The notes under the pieces were generated by a model. It was not told where the DNA came from. It saw only the letters and a program-made list of their open reading frames with translations, and ran no database searches. Positions 25,887 to 34,637 of a stretch of DNA of 64,000 bases are shown here, in pieces (the stretch's first letter is position 1; every line of letters starts with the position of its first letter). The position numbers were made by a program, and so were the translations under genes. The DNA is from Nonomuraea harbinensis (GTDB taxonomy: Bacteria; Actinomycetota; Actinomycetes; Streptosporangiales; Streptosporangiaceae), in contig NZ_JAHKRN010000040.1 of assembly GCF_019396385.1 (NCBI RefSeq), positions 17,950 to 81,949 on the forward strand. Direction: 5' to 3'.

Positions 25887-26906
25887 ATGCCTCACGCGGC
25901 GAGACGTACGGTCACGCTGCGCGACGTGGCGGCGGCCGCCGGGGTCTCGGTGGCGACCGCGTCACGGGTGCTGGGCGGCAGCTCGCGCGCCGTCGCCCCT
26001 GAGTACGAGCGGCGTGTCCTGGCCGCGGCGGAGGCCCTGCGCTACACCGCCGACGCGGCGGCGCGCGCCATGCGGCGGGGGAGCGAGGCCATCACCCTCG
26101 TCACCGACGACCTGACCACCCCCGCCATGGGCGTCGTCGTGTCCGCGATGGAGCGCCAGGCCAGGATGACCGGCGTGTTCGTGACCGTCTCCGCCACCCA
26201 CGGCGCCCTGGAGCGGCAGCTCGAAACGGTGCGCCTGCTGCGCGCGCTGCGGCCGCGCGCGCTCGTGCTGACCTCCTCCCGGTTCCGCGCGAACGCGCTC
26301 GGCGACCGCCTGACGGACGAGTTGCGCGCGTACGAGCGAGCGGGCGGACGGGTGGTGATCGTCGGCGTGACGGACCGGGCGTTCGACTCGATCGCCTTCG
26401 ACGACCACGGCGCGGGCCGGGTGATGGGGACCCACCTGGCCATGACCGGCCACCGGCGGGTGGCGATCCTGGCCGGCCCCGAGGACCGGGCGAACTTCGC
26501 AGCCCGGGTCGCGGGCTGCGCCGAGGGCCTGCGCCGGGGCGGGGTGCCCGCCCGCCAGGTGCGCGTCGTGCCCTGCGAGGCCGGCAGGGACGGCGGGTAC
26601 GCGGCGGTCCGGCGGCTGATCAGGAGCGGGCCGCCGGATGCGGTCGCGGCGGTCAGCGACGTCCTCGCGATCGGCGCCCTGGCGGCCCTCCGCGAGGCCG
26701 GGGTGCCCGTCCCCGCCGAGGTGTCGGTGGCGGGCATCGACGACATCCAGCTCGCGGAGGACGTGACGCCGAGGCTGACGACGGTCGCGCTCCCGCTGGC
26801 CCACGTCGGCGCCGAAGCCATCCGCCTGGCGCTCAGGGAGACCCCCGAACCCGAACACCTGACGGTCCAGGGCACTCTCGTCATCCGCGGAACCACCCGC
26901 CCCTGA
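25887..26906 (+). CDS. LacI family transcriptional regulator
   Basis: The 339-residue protein begins with a short basic tail then the LacI helix-turn-helix VTLRDVAAAAGVSVATASRV. A sensor domain follows (VVSAMERQARMTGVFV, GRVVIVGVTDRAFDSIAFDD, EVSVAGIDDIQLAEDVTPRLT). I chose the ATG at 25887 with GGGAG about eight bases upstream; the frame is open for 72 further codons, but that part lacks family similarity and spans the operator palindrome. It precedes a four-gene sugar-modification cluster on the same strand and is likely its regulator. Confidence 0.9.
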   Translation: MPHAARRTVTLRDVAAAAGVSVATASRVLGGSSRAVAPEYERRVLAAAEALRYTADAAARAMRRGSEAITLVTDDLTTPAMGVVVSAMERQARMTGVFVTVSATHGALERQLETVRLLRALRPRALVLTSSRFRANALGDRLTDELRAYERAGGRVVIVGVTDRAFDSIAFDDHGAGRVMGTHLAMTGHRRVAILAGPEDRANFAARVAGCAEGLRRGGVPARQVRVVPCEAGRDGGYAAVRRLIRSGPPDAVAAVSDVLAIGALAALREAGVPVPAEVSVAGIDDIQLAEDVTPRLTTVALPLAHVGAEAIRLALRETPEPEHLTVQGTLVIRGTTRP

Positions 26907-26978
26907 CCCGCGGGAACCGTTCCCCGCCGAGGCTTCCACCCGCCCCGAGGCGGGCGTCGCCGTCCGGCTGAAAGCCCC

Positions 26979-27007
26979 TTGACGGTGAAGTCCGGGAAAG
27001 GCAGACT
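26979..27007 (+). promoter_or_regulatory. Candidate promoter within an inverted repeat upstream of the oxidoreductase cluster
   Basis: TTGACG (26979-26984) and CAGACT (27002-27007), 17 bases apart, resemble a housekeeping promoter. The inverted repeat CCGGGAAA (26992-26999) and TTTCCCGG (27019-27026) spans the -10 region and could be the operator for one of the two flanking LacI proteins. Confidence 0.4.
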
Positions 27008-27055
27008 GCGGAATGCGTTTTCCCGGCGCGCGCCCCCACGCCCCCGAAGGGTCAC

Positions 27056-28156
27056 ATGTCTCAACGCAGCTACCGGTCCGCGATCGTCGGCACCGGCGGG
27101 ATCGCCACCGCCCACGCACAGGCCGTCGCCGGGTCCGGCGGGCGGGCCCGCCTCGTCGCGGCCGTCGACGTCGACCTCGGCAGGGCCGAGACCTTCGCCG
27201 CCACCTGGCAGGTTCCCCGCACCTTCACGACTCTGACCGAGCTGCTCCGCGAGGAGCGGGTCGATCTGGTCCACCTCTGCACCCCGCCCCTCCTGCACGC
27301 CCCGCTCGCGCTCGAATGCCTCGAAGCGGGCGTCACGGTGCTCGTCGAGAAGCCGCCCACCCTCTCCCTGGCGGAGCTCGACACGCTCGCCGAGGCCGAG
27401 AGCCGCTCGACGGCCCACATGGCGACCGTCTTCCAGCACCGCTTCGGCCCCGGCGCGGCCCGGCTGCGCCGCATGCTGGCCGGCGGCGAACTGGGCCGCC
27501 CGCTGCTCGCCACCTGCCTGACCCAGTGGTACCGCGGCGACGCCTACTTCGAGGTCCCCTGGCGCGGCACCTGGGCCTCGGAAGGCGGCGGCCCCACCAT
27601 GGGCCACGGCATCCACCAGTTCGACCTGCTGTTCTCGGTGCTCGGCCCGTGGCGCGAGGTCAGCGGCCTGGCCGTCCGCCAGGCGCGCGACACCGAGACC
27701 GAGGACGTGTCGATGGCCATGGTCACGTTCGAGAGCGGCGCGGTCGCCTCGGTGGTCAACTCGGTGCTGTCGCCGCGCGAGACGTCCGTGCTCCGCTTCG
27801 ACTTCGAGCGCGCCACCGTCGAGCTGGAGCACCTGTACGGCTACACCGACGCCGACTGGAGCGTCACCCCCGCCCCCGGCTGCGAGGACGTGGCCAAGCG
27901 CTGGTCGGCCGAGGGCCGCAGCGCCGATTCCAGCGGCCACCACGGCCAGCTCGCGGCGGTGCTCGACGCGCTCGACCGGGACGAGGCGCCGCCGGTCACG
28001 CTGGCGGACGCCCGCGTGACGATGGAGTTCGTGGCCGCCCTGTACGCCTCCGCCTTCACCGGCGAGCGGATCACGCGCGGGCAGGTCGGCCCCGGCAGCC
28101 CGTTCGCCCGGCGCATGGACGGCACCGGCGCCCCCTGGGAAGGAACGGACGGATGA
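27056..28156 (+). CDS. Gfo/Idh/MocA family sugar oxidoreductase
   Basis: The 366-residue protein has an N-terminal Rossmann fold (SAIVGTGGIATAHAQAV) and the family motif EKP (VLVEKPPTLSLAEL, about residues 98-111). The C-terminal alpha/beta domain binds the sugar or inositol. Such enzymes oxidise or reduce cyclic polyols and sugars using NAD(P). The ATG at 27056 has GAAGGG upstream. Its stop overlaps the next gene (ATGA), forming a tight operon with a DUF6807 protein, a cupin and a LacI regulator. The substrate is not predictable from this sequence alone. Confidence 0.92.
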   Translation: MSQRSYRSAIVGTGGIATAHAQAVAGSGGRARLVAAVDVDLGRAETFAATWQVPRTFTTLTELLREERVDLVHLCTPPLLHAPLALECLEAGVTVLVEKPPTLSLAELDTLAEAESRSTAHMATVFQHRFGPGAARLRRMLAGGELGRPLLATCLTQWYRGDAYFEVPWRGTWASEGGGPTMGHGIHQFDLLFSVLGPWREVSGLAVRQARDTETEDVSMAMVTFESGAVASVVNSVLSPRETSVLRFDFERATVELEHLYGYTDADWSVTPAPGCEDVAKRWSAEGRSADSSGHHGQLAAVLDALDRDEAPPVTLADARVTMEFVAALYASAFTGERITRGQVGPGSPFARRMDGTGAPWEGTDG

Positions 28157-29127
28157 CCACCCTCCAGGCCGTCCACACGCTGGGCCGGTCCGTCGCCGTC
28201 ACGGCCGGGGACGTCGAGCTGTTCGCCTACGTCTACCGTCCCGACACGCCCGTCCTGGAGTCGCCCAAGCCCTACCTGCACCCGGTGCGCACCCTGGGCG
28301 GCGACGTGGTCTCGCTCTACCGGCCGCACGACCACGTCTGGCACAAGGGCATCGCCTGGTCGCTGCCGCACGTGGGCGAGCACAACTTCTGGGGCGGGCC
28401 CACGTACGAACGCGGGCGCGGCTACGTACAGCTCGACAACAACGGCAGCGCCGTGCACCGCGAGATGACCGCGCTCGGCGCGGACGGCGGGCGCGCCGGC
28501 CTGGCGCACCGGCTCGACTGGATCTCCCAGGAGGGGCGGCCGGTGATCGAGGAGCGGCGCTCGCTCACGGCCACCGTGCTGGACGAGACGGCCTGGGCGC
28601 TGGTGTTCGGTACGGCCATGACGAACGTGTCAGGCGGGCCGCTCGACTTCGGCTCCCCGACCACCAAGGGACGCGAGAACGCCGGTTACGGCGGGCTGTT
28701 CTGGCGCGGCCCGCGCTCGTTCACCGGCGGGATCATCCAGTCGCCGTCCGGGGCGGGCGGCGACGAGCTGCGGGGGACGCGGGCCGAGTGGTTCGGCTTC
28801 CGCGGGCGTCACGACGAGACCGGCGGCTGGTCCACGATCGTCATGGTGGACGACGCGGCCAACCCTCAGCACCCGCCGCGGTGGTTCGCCCGCAGCGAGA
28901 TGTTCGCCTGCCTGTGCCCGGCGCCGTTCTTCGACGAGGAACTGCGGGTGGAGCACGGCCGCACGCTCGGCTTCCGGTACGCGGTCGTGATCGCCGACGG
29001 AGACCGGGGCGACGAGGGCAGCGCGCTGCTGGCCGAGCGGGGCCGCGCGGTGCTGGCCGACGTGCCGGCCGACGTGCCGGCCGACGTGTCCGCCGCCTTG
29101 GCGCCGCCGGGCGGGGCCGTCGCATGA
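28153..29127 (+). CDS. DUF6807 (PmoA-like) family protein
   Basis: The 324-residue protein contains the conserved patterns of the DUF6807/PmoA family: KPYLHPVRTLGGDVVSLYRP, HDHVWHKGIAWS and WISQEGRPVIEERRSLTATV. An all-beta core is likely, with no signal peptide. The family has no established function but is repeatedly found with Gfo/Idh/MocA oxidoreductases, as here. Its ATG overlaps the oxidoreductase stop (ATGA) and its own stop overlaps the next start. Near the C-terminus a 12-bp repeat encodes DVPA-type units. The three His in the N-terminal region suggest possible metal or sugar binding. Confidence 0.8.
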   Translation: MTTLQAVHTLGRSVAVTAGDVELFAYVYRPDTPVLESPKPYLHPVRTLGGDVVSLYRPHDHVWHKGIAWSLPHVGEHNFWGGPTYERGRGYVQLDNNGSAVHREMTALGADGGRAGLAHRLDWISQEGRPVIEERRSLTATVLDETAWALVFGTAMTNVSGGPLDFGSPTTKGRENAGYGGLFWRGPRSFTGGIIQSPSGAGGDELRGTRAEWFGFRGRHDETGGWSTIVMVDDAANPQHPPRWFARSEMFACLCPAPFFDEELRVEHGRTLGFRYAVVIADGDRGDEGSALLAERGRAVLADVPADVPADVSAALAPPGGAVA

Positions 29128-29876
29128 CGGCGTTCCCCGGCGGCACCTCCGTCTCCCGGTTGTCGGTCTACACCGGCGCGTGCGCCGACGGGCTCGAAGG
29201 CGGCACCCCTCACTTGCACACCGCCTCCACCGAGGCCTACGTCGTCACCGGCGGGCGCGGCGCGCTGCAGACGCTCGACATGAACGGCCTGCGCGAAACG
29301 GAGCTGACCGCGGGGACGACCGTGTGGTTCACGCCGGGCACCATCCACCGGGCCGTCAACCGGGGCGGCCTGGAGGTGGTCGTCGTCATGCAGAACGCCG
29401 GGCTGCCCGAGGCGGGCGACGCCGTCATGACGTTCCCGCCGGAGGTGGTGTCCGACCGGGACGCCTACCAGGAGGCGGCCGGGCTGCCCGCTGGCGGGGA
29501 GGAAGCGGCCGTGGCGCGGCGGCGTGACCTCGCCGTCGAGGGGTTCCTCCGGCTGGCCGAGAGCGCCCGCGCGGGCGACTACGGGCCGCTGCTGCGCTTC
29601 TACGACAGCGCCGTCGCCCTGGTCCGGCCCAAGGTCGCGGGGTGGCGGCGCATCTGGGAGACCACGGTCGCCGCGGGGACCCGCGACACCGCCGAGGTGC
29701 TCGACGCCCTCGGCCGCGGCGACGGCATCCACCTGCGGCACGCCATGCTCCTGGAGGCGCCGCCGCAGGAACGCTGGGGCATGTGCGGCCACCTGCGCGC
29801 CCACGACGTCACCCGCCCCATCGTCCACGCCCCCGTCTCTCCCTCCGCGCGCCCGGCGTCCGGCCGTGATGCCTGA
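29124..29876 (+). CDS. Cupin-domain protein
   Basis: The 250-residue protein has both cupin motifs: G-T-P-HLH-TAST-E-AYVVTGG (about residues 27-44) and GTTVWFTPGTIHRAVN (about 67-82). These match the metal-binding G(X)nHXH(X)4E and PG(X)2H(X)3N consensus. The C-terminal half (about residues 130-245) is helical and unrecognised. It may be an epimerase, isomerase or sugar-binding enzyme in the pathway of the flanking genes. It is translationally coupled to the DUF6807 gene (ATGA). Confidence 0.78.
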   Translation: MTAFPGGTSVSRLSVYTGACADGLEGGTPHLHTASTEAYVVTGGRGALQTLDMNGLRETELTAGTTVWFTPGTIHRAVNRGGLEVVVVMQNAGLPEAGDAVMTFPPEVVSDRDAYQEAAGLPAGGEEAAVARRRDLAVEGFLRLAESARAGDYGPLLRFYDSAVALVRPKVAGWRRIWETTVAAGTRDTAEVLDALGRGDGIHLRHAMLLEAPPQERWGMCGHLRAHDVTRPIVHAPVSPSARPASGRDA

Positions 29877-29898
29877 CGGGGCCGAGGGGCCGGGCGCG

Positions 29899-30918
29899 GT
29901 GACCCTGCATGACGTGGCGCGGGAGGCGGGGGTCTCCGTCGCCACCGCGTCCCGCGCGCTCAACGGCAGCGCGCGCAACGTCCGCACCGAGAACGCCTCC
30001 CGGGTCCGGGCCGCCGCGGCCAAGCTCAACTACCGGCCGCACCTGTCGGCGCAGGCCATCGCCAGGGGCCAGACCAGGACCGCGGCCCTGGTCGTGGGCG
30101 ACGTGGCCGACCCGTACTTCTCCGCCATCGCCGCCGGCGTCACCGAGGCCGCGGAGGCGGCCGGGCTGATCGTCACCATGGCGGTGGCCGGCCGTTCACC
30201 CGAACGCGAGCTGGAGATCATCCGCACGCTGCGCGGCCAGCGCCCCCGCCTGATCGCCGTCGCGGGCAGCCGCATCGACGGCGCCGCGACCAGGGCCGCG
30301 CTCTCCGGCGAGCTGGAGGCGTACCGGTCCGCCGGCGGCCGGGTCGTCATGATCAGCCAGCGCGACCTGCCGTTCGACACGGTGACCATCGACAACGCGG
30401 GCGGCGCGTACCAGCTCGCCCGCGCGCTGGCGGCGGCCGGTTACCGGCGGTTCGCGCTGTTCCGCGCGCCCGTCACCGTGCGCACCTCGCGTGACCGGTG
30501 CGCCGGCTTCCTGGCGGGACTGCGCGAGCTGGGCCTGGCCGTCGAGGACCGGTTCGTGGTCGAGACCGAGTTCACCCGCGCCGGCGGCTACGAGGCCGCG
30601 CGCCGCCTCGCCGAGCGCGGCCTGGACGGGGTGGAGGTGGTCTTCGCCGTCACCGACGTGATGGCGATCGGCGCCATGTCCGCCTTCCGCGACGCCGGCC
30701 TCGTCCCCGGCAGGGACATCGGCGTCGCGGGTTTCGACGACATCGACTCCGCCGTGGACGTGACGCCCGCGCTCACCACCGTGGCCGTGCCGCTGCGCGA
30801 GGTGGGGCTCACCGCGATGCGGGTCGCCCTGTCGGACGACCCGGGGCCGGTGAGCGTGCAGACCTCGACGACGGTGCTGCTCCGCGAGAGCACCCCGTTA
30901 CGCCCCCGGACCCGCTGA
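29899..30918 (+). CDS. LacI family regulator of the oxidoreductase cluster
   Basis: This regulator (339 residues from the chosen start) has the HTH VTLHDVAREAGVSVATASRA, the hinge KLNYRPHLSAQAIA and a sugar-sensor domain ending DIGVAGFDDIDSAVDVTPAL. I favour the GTG at 29899 because GAGGGG lies nine bases upstream; an ATG at 29869, overlapping the cupin stop, has no ribosome-binding site but would also keep the frame. It is the last gene of the cluster. Leu is coded by TTA at 30898-30900, five codons from the end, a very rare codon in this genome. Confidence 0.9.
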   Translation: MTLHDVAREAGVSVATASRALNGSARNVRTENASRVRAAAAKLNYRPHLSAQAIARGQTRTAALVVGDVADPYFSAIAAGVTEAAEAAGLIVTMAVAGRSPERELEIIRTLRGQRPRLIAVAGSRIDGAATRAALSGELEAYRSAGGRVVMISQRDLPFDTVTIDNAGGAYQLARALAAAGYRRFALFRAPVTVRTSRDRCAGFLAGLRELGLAVEDRFVVETEFTRAGGYEAARRLAERGLDGVEVVFAVTDVMAIGAMSAFRDAGLVPGRDIGVAGFDDIDSAVDVTPALTTVAVPLREVGLTAMRVALSDDPGPVSVQTSTTVLLRESTPLRPRTR

Positions 30919-30979
30919 CGTCTCCGGCCGTGCTGCGAGAAATTGGGTACGGTGCCCTGACGGTGGCAGAAAGGCAGAC

Positions 30980-31639
30980 ATGCGGAAATTCGTGATCATG
31001 GGGGTGCAGGGGAGCGGTAAGGGGACGCAGGCGGCGATGCTCTGCGACGATCTCGACCTCGTGCACATCAACGTGGGCAACATCTTCCGCTGGCACGTCA
31101 AGAACCACACCAAGATCGGCGCCCAGGTCCGCCGCCTCGTCGCGGCCGGTGAGCTGGTCGGCGACGACCTGGTGGAGGACGTCGTGCGCGAGCGGCTCCA
31201 GCAGCACGACTGGAACTTCGGCTTCGTCGTCGACGGCTTCCCGCGCAACCGGCGGCAGACCGAGTTCTTCCTGGAGAGCTACGACATCGACGGCGTCATC
31301 CTGCTCGACCTGCCGGACGACGAGGTGCGCCGCCGGGTGCTGGCCCGCCGCCTGTGCTCGCGCTGCGGCATGGACTACAACCTCATCGCGCACCGCCCCG
31401 AGACCGAGGGCCGGTGCGACGTGTGCGGCGGCGAGCTGGTCACCCGAGCCGACGACACGCCGGAGGCCCTGGCCAGGCGGCTGCGCGACTACCACGGCAA
31501 GACCGACCCGGTGATCGACCTGTTCCGCCGTAAGGAGTACGTGGTGGTGGTCGACGCGCGCGACGACCAGGCGACGGTCCAGCAGACGATCAGGGACCGC
31601 CTCGGGCTGCCCGCCTACCGCGCCGGTTCGAGGACCTGA
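30980..31639 (+). CDS. adk: Adenylate kinase
   Basis: The 219-residue enzyme has the P-loop GVQGSGKGTQ (residues 8-17), the NMP-binding region and a LID with two Cys pairs (CSRCGM, CDVCGG), a structural zinc site typical of long-form adenylate kinases. DGFPRNRRQTEF and DYHGKTDPVIDLF are conserved nucleotide-binding segments. It interconverts ATP, AMP and ADP. The ATG at 30980 has AAAGG upstream. It is monocistronic here, away from the ribosomal-protein cluster where actinobacterial adk usually lies, so it may be a second copy. Confidence 0.9.
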   Translation: MRKFVIMGVQGSGKGTQAAMLCDDLDLVHINVGNIFRWHVKNHTKIGAQVRRLVAAGELVGDDLVEDVVRERLQQHDWNFGFVVDGFPRNRRQTEFFLESYDIDGVILLDLPDDEVRRRVLARRLCSRCGMDYNLIAHRPETEGRCDVCGGELVTRADDTPEALARRLRDYHGKTDPVIDLFRRKEYVVVVDARDDQATVQQTIRDRLGLPAYRAGSRT

Positions 31640-31652
31640 GCCGGGAACGTCA

Positions 31653-32108
31653 TCAGGTGGCCGCGCCGGGCGCGCTCTCGTGCCCCGGGAGGCCGCGGGT
31701 GCGGCGGCGGGCCTTCATCTCGGCCTCGTAGACGTGCGTGCGCCCGCCCACCAGCCGGTCGCGGGCCTCCGCCTCCAGCCGCTGGAACGTCGCGTAGTAG
31801 CCGGCGTCGTACTCCTCGACGACCTGGAACGTCCACCGGCCTTCCAGCACGTTCAGCCCGATCAGCTCCCGTTCGATCCGCCCGGCCAGCTCGCCGTGCC
31901 CGGCGCCGCGCAGCAGCTCGGCCACCTCGTCGAGGGCGTTGTCGGCGCCGCCGGTGAGCTGGTGGAAGGCGTAGAGGTGGCCACGCGCCCGGTGGATCTT
32001 CTCCAGGGCCTCGCTGAACAGGCCGAGCGCCTCGACGACCTCGTCGGTCACGCCCGGCGGCCGCCGGTGCGCGGGGTCGGGATCTCCGCTGACGTGCTGA
32101 TCTGCCAT
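31653..32108 (-). CDS. Conserved hypothetical helical protein (151 aa)
   Basis: This soluble protein is predicted to be mainly helical (EVVEALGLFSEALEKIHRA, HLYAFHQLTGGADNALDEVA), with a conserved-looking FQVVEEYDAGYYATFQRLEA segment and a basic tail. It has no signal peptide. I do not recognise the family; it could be a small actinobacterial conserved protein. The ATG at 32108 has AGGA upstream. It follows the phosphodiesterase gene on the same strand by 16 bases, suggesting co-transcription, and converges on adk with 13 bases between the stops. Confidence 0.75.
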   Translation of the reverse strand: MADQHVSGDPDPAHRRPPGVTDEVVEALGLFSEALEKIHRARGHLYAFHQLTGGADNALDEVAELLRGAGHGELAGRIERELIGLNVLEGRWTFQVVEEYDAGYYATFQRLEAEARDRLVGGRTHVYEAEMKARRRTRGLPGHESAPGAAT

Positions 32109-32124
32109 GTCCTGGCGCTACCCG

Positions 32125-32961
32125 CTAGAGGCCCGCCAGCACGTCCGGCCGGTTGGTGATGATGCCGTCCACCCGGTACGAGACGAGCCGCCGCATGATC
32201 TCCGGGTCGTCCACCGTCCAGGTGAAGACCTGCATGCCGAGCTCCTGGACCGCCTCCACGTAGCCGGGGGTGAGGTCCCGGTACGGCGGGTTGACCTGGC
32301 CGGCGAACTCGGCGAGCCCCGCCAGCTCGTCTGCCGTGGGCGTGCCGAGCAGGCCGACCGGCACGTCCGGCATCAGCCGGTGGAAGGTCCGCATCGAGTC
32401 CCAGTCGAACGACTCCACCACCACCGGGCCCGGCCACGAGCGGCGCAGCTCCAGCACCGTGCGGCGCTCGATGCCGGGATAGAGCTCCGGGGCCTTGATC
32501 TCCAGCAGCAGGCCGAGGCCGGTGCGGTTCATCGCCTTCAGCGCCTGCCGGAGGGTCGGCACCCGCGTGCCCGCGAACGAGGGACCGAACCACGAGCCGG
32601 CGTCCAGCCGGCGGATCTCGGCCAGGGTGAAGTCGCCCACCCGCCACGGCGACCGGTCGGGGAACACGGATTCCACGTCGGTGGTGCGGGTGAGCGTGGT
32701 GTCGTGCATGAGGATCAGCGCGCGGTCCTTGGTCTCCTGGACGTCGAGCTCGAACATGTCGGCGCCCTGCCGGGCAGCCAGCTTGAGAGCGCCGATCGTG
32801 TTCTCGGGAGCGTAGGCGGAGGCCCCGCGGTGGGCGACGTTGGAGACCCCGGCGGGCGGCGCGGCCCCGGCCGGGACGGTGAACGGGCTGGTGACCAGGC
32901 TGGTGACCATGGCCAGGGCCACCAGGACGGTCATGAGGACGGTGCGTGTGCTTCGGGACAT
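32125..32961 (-). CDS. Secreted glycerophosphodiester phosphodiesterase
   Basis: The 278-residue protein has an N-terminal signal peptide (about residues 1-33, ending AGAAPPAG). The GDPD signatures VAHRGASAYAPENT, MFELDVQETKDRALILMHD and TVDDPEIMRRLVSYRVDGI carry the catalytic His pair and acidic metal ligands. It hydrolyses glycerophosphodiesters outside the membrane for phosphate or glycerol supply. I chose the ATG at 32961 with GAGGAGA just upstream; a longer frame begins at 33015 without that support. It may be co-transcribed with the downstream small hypothetical gene. Confidence 0.92.
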   Translation of the reverse strand: MSRSTRTVLMTVLVALAMVTSLVTSPFTVPAGAAPPAGVSNVAHRGASAYAPENTIGALKLAARQGADMFELDVQETKDRALILMHDTTLTRTTDVESVFPDRSPWRVGDFTLAEIRRLDAGSWFGPSFAGTRVPTLRQALKAMNRTGLGLLLEIKAPELYPGIERRTVLELRRSWPGPVVVESFDWDSMRTFHRLMPDVPVGLLGTPTADELAGLAEFAGQVNPPYRDLTPGYVEAVQELGMQVFTWTVDDPEIMRRLVSYRVDGIITNRPDVLAGL

Positions 32962-33060
32962 GGGTCTCCTCGATAGCGGGGAGTCGCCTACGCACCGAAC
33001 CTGACGTGCCGTCATGACGAAGTGTTGACGCGGAAGTGGACGTCCGATGGACCTTGCGGA

Positions 33061-33750
33061 TCAGCTCTCCGTCAAGAGCGACCGCACCACGTACCTCATC
33101 GTGGCCCAGACCACGTACAGCAGGGGCGCGAGCGCCAGCAGCAGGCCGAGCACCGGCTTGAGCAGCACCACCGCGACCGCGAGCGCGAGCACCGCGAGCG
33201 TCGGCGCCGTCAGGTACCAGCGGCGGGCCACCAGGTACAGGCACGGCCGCACCAGCTCGCGCACCCGGCGCGGCGACTCCGCCACCACCACCAGCACCGC
33301 CACCGTCACGGCCACGACCAGCGCGGCCCCGGTGGCGAAGAACGGCACCAGGGCCGCACCCCACGAGGTGCCGGCGACCACCACCGCGTCGAGCGCGAGC
33401 ACGCTCACCGCTACCGTGCCCGCCAGCCACGCGGCCAGCGCGCGCGTCGCGGCCCGCCGGTAGCCGGACCAGAAGGCGCGCAGCACCGCCGTCGAGCCGT
33501 CGTCCAGCAGGGCGAAGCACCGGAACGCGCCCGCCAGCGCCGGCGCGCACACCGCCGACAGCACCGCGAAGAACGGCCACGACAGCAGCGGGTCGCGCAC
33601 CAGCGCCAGCGCGGCCAGCAGCGGCGCGCACGACAGCGCCAGCAGCACGTTCGTCATCAGCCCGACGTAGACGGTGCCGAAGACCTTCTCGTACGTCTCC
33701 TGCCGAGCCGGACGCAGCAGGCTGGTCCGATCAAGGCGCACCGCGCTCAT
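33061..33750 (-). CDS. YesL-like DUF624 membrane protein
   Basis: The 229-residue integral membrane protein has five to six hydrophobic segments, a topology and length typical of YesL/DUF624 proteins encoded with carbohydrate ABC importers, for example in rhamnogalacturonan loci. Its role is unknown. Its ATG at 33750 overlaps the stop of the upstream permease gene (ATGA), so it is the last gene of the dehydrogenase-binding protein-permease-permease operon. Conserved motifs are few, so family assignment rests on topology and context. Confidence 0.65.
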   Translation of the reverse strand: MSAVRLDRTSLLRPARQETYEKVFGTVYVGLMTNVLLALSCAPLLAALALVRDPLLSWPFFAVLSAVCAPALAGAFRCFALLDDGSTAVLRAFWSGYRRAATRALAAWLAGTVAVSVLALDAVVVAGTSWGAALVPFFATGAALVVAVTVAVLVVVAESPRRVRELVRPCLYLVARRWYLTAPTLAVLALAVAVVLLKPVLGLLLALAPLLYVVWATMRYVVRSLLTES

Positions 33751-34637
33751 CCCTTCAGCCCGCTCGTCGCGATGCCCTGGATGAAGTAGCGCTGCCCGAA
33801 CAGGAAGATGACCATGACCGGCAGCACCGACAGCACCGCGCCCGTCATGATCATGGCGTAGTCGGCCTGGTACTGCCCGACGAAGGAGCGCAGGCCGAGC
33901 TGCACGGTCCACAGCTCGTTGCTCGTCAGGTAGATGAACGGCCCCATGTAGTCGTTCCAGGTGCTGACGAACGTGAGCAGGGCCAGGCTCGCCAGCGCCG
34001 GCTTGGAGAGCGGCAGGATGATCCGCCGGTAGATGCCGTACTCGCTGAGCCCGTCGATCCGCGCGGCCTGGCACAGCTCGTCCGGGATCGACATGTAGTA
34101 CTGCCGCATCAGGAAGACGCCGAACGCGCCGAACGCCTGCAGCAGGATGATCGACAGGTGCGTGTTGATCAGGTCGGCCCGCTGCATCATGATGTACTGC
34201 GGCACCATGTAGGCCTGCCACGGCACCGCGATCGTGGCGATGTAGGCCAGGAAGAGCCCGTCCCGGCAGGGGAAGCTCACCTTGGAGAAGCCGTAGGCGG
34301 CGAAGCTGCCGGTCAGCACCTGAAGGAACGTGATGACGACCGACAGGTAGAGCGAGTTGCCCAGGTAGGTCGCCATCGGGATCTGCTCCCAGATCTCCAC
34401 GTAGTTCGACCAGCGGAACTCCCGCGGGATCCACTCGATGGGGATCGTGAAGACCTCGTTGTTCCGCTTCAGCGACGAGGTGACCATCCACCCGAGCGGC
34501 AGCAGCACCAGCAGCGTCACCGCGACGAGCGACACGTACGCCAGCGTCCTGCGGAAGATCCGGGGCCCGCGCGGCGGCGGGCCGGCCTGGCTCGGGCCGG
34601 GGCCGGCGGCCGGGGGAGCCTCGCGCAGCGTGGTCAT
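33747..34637 (-). CDS. Carbohydrate ABC transporter permease (MalG/LacG type)
   Basis: The 296-residue protein has six transmembrane segments and the conserved cytoplasmic loop EAA-type motif (ELCQAARIDGLSEYGIYRRIILPLSKPALASL). It pairs with the permease encoded just upstream to import an oligosaccharide delivered by the lipoprotein at 35651-36955. The start codon at 34637 shares one base with the upstream stop (TGATG). No ATPase is encoded in the operon, so a shared MsiK-type ATPase is expected, as for many actinobacterial sugar importers. Confidence 0.92.
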   Translation of the reverse strand: MTTLREAPPAAGPGPSQAGPPPRGPRIFRRTLAYVSLVAVTLLVLLPLGWMVTSSLKRNNEVFTIPIEWIPREFRWSNYVEIWEQIPMATYLGNSLYLSVVITFLQVLTGSFAAYGFSKVSFPCRDGLFLAYIATIAVPWQAYMVPQYIMMQRADLINTHLSIILLQAFGAFGVFLMRQYYMSIPDELCQAARIDGLSEYGIYRRIILPLSKPALASLALLTFVSTWNDYMGPFIYLTSNELWTVQLGLRSFVGQYQADYAMIMTGAVLSVLPVMVIFLFGQRYFIQGIATSGLKG

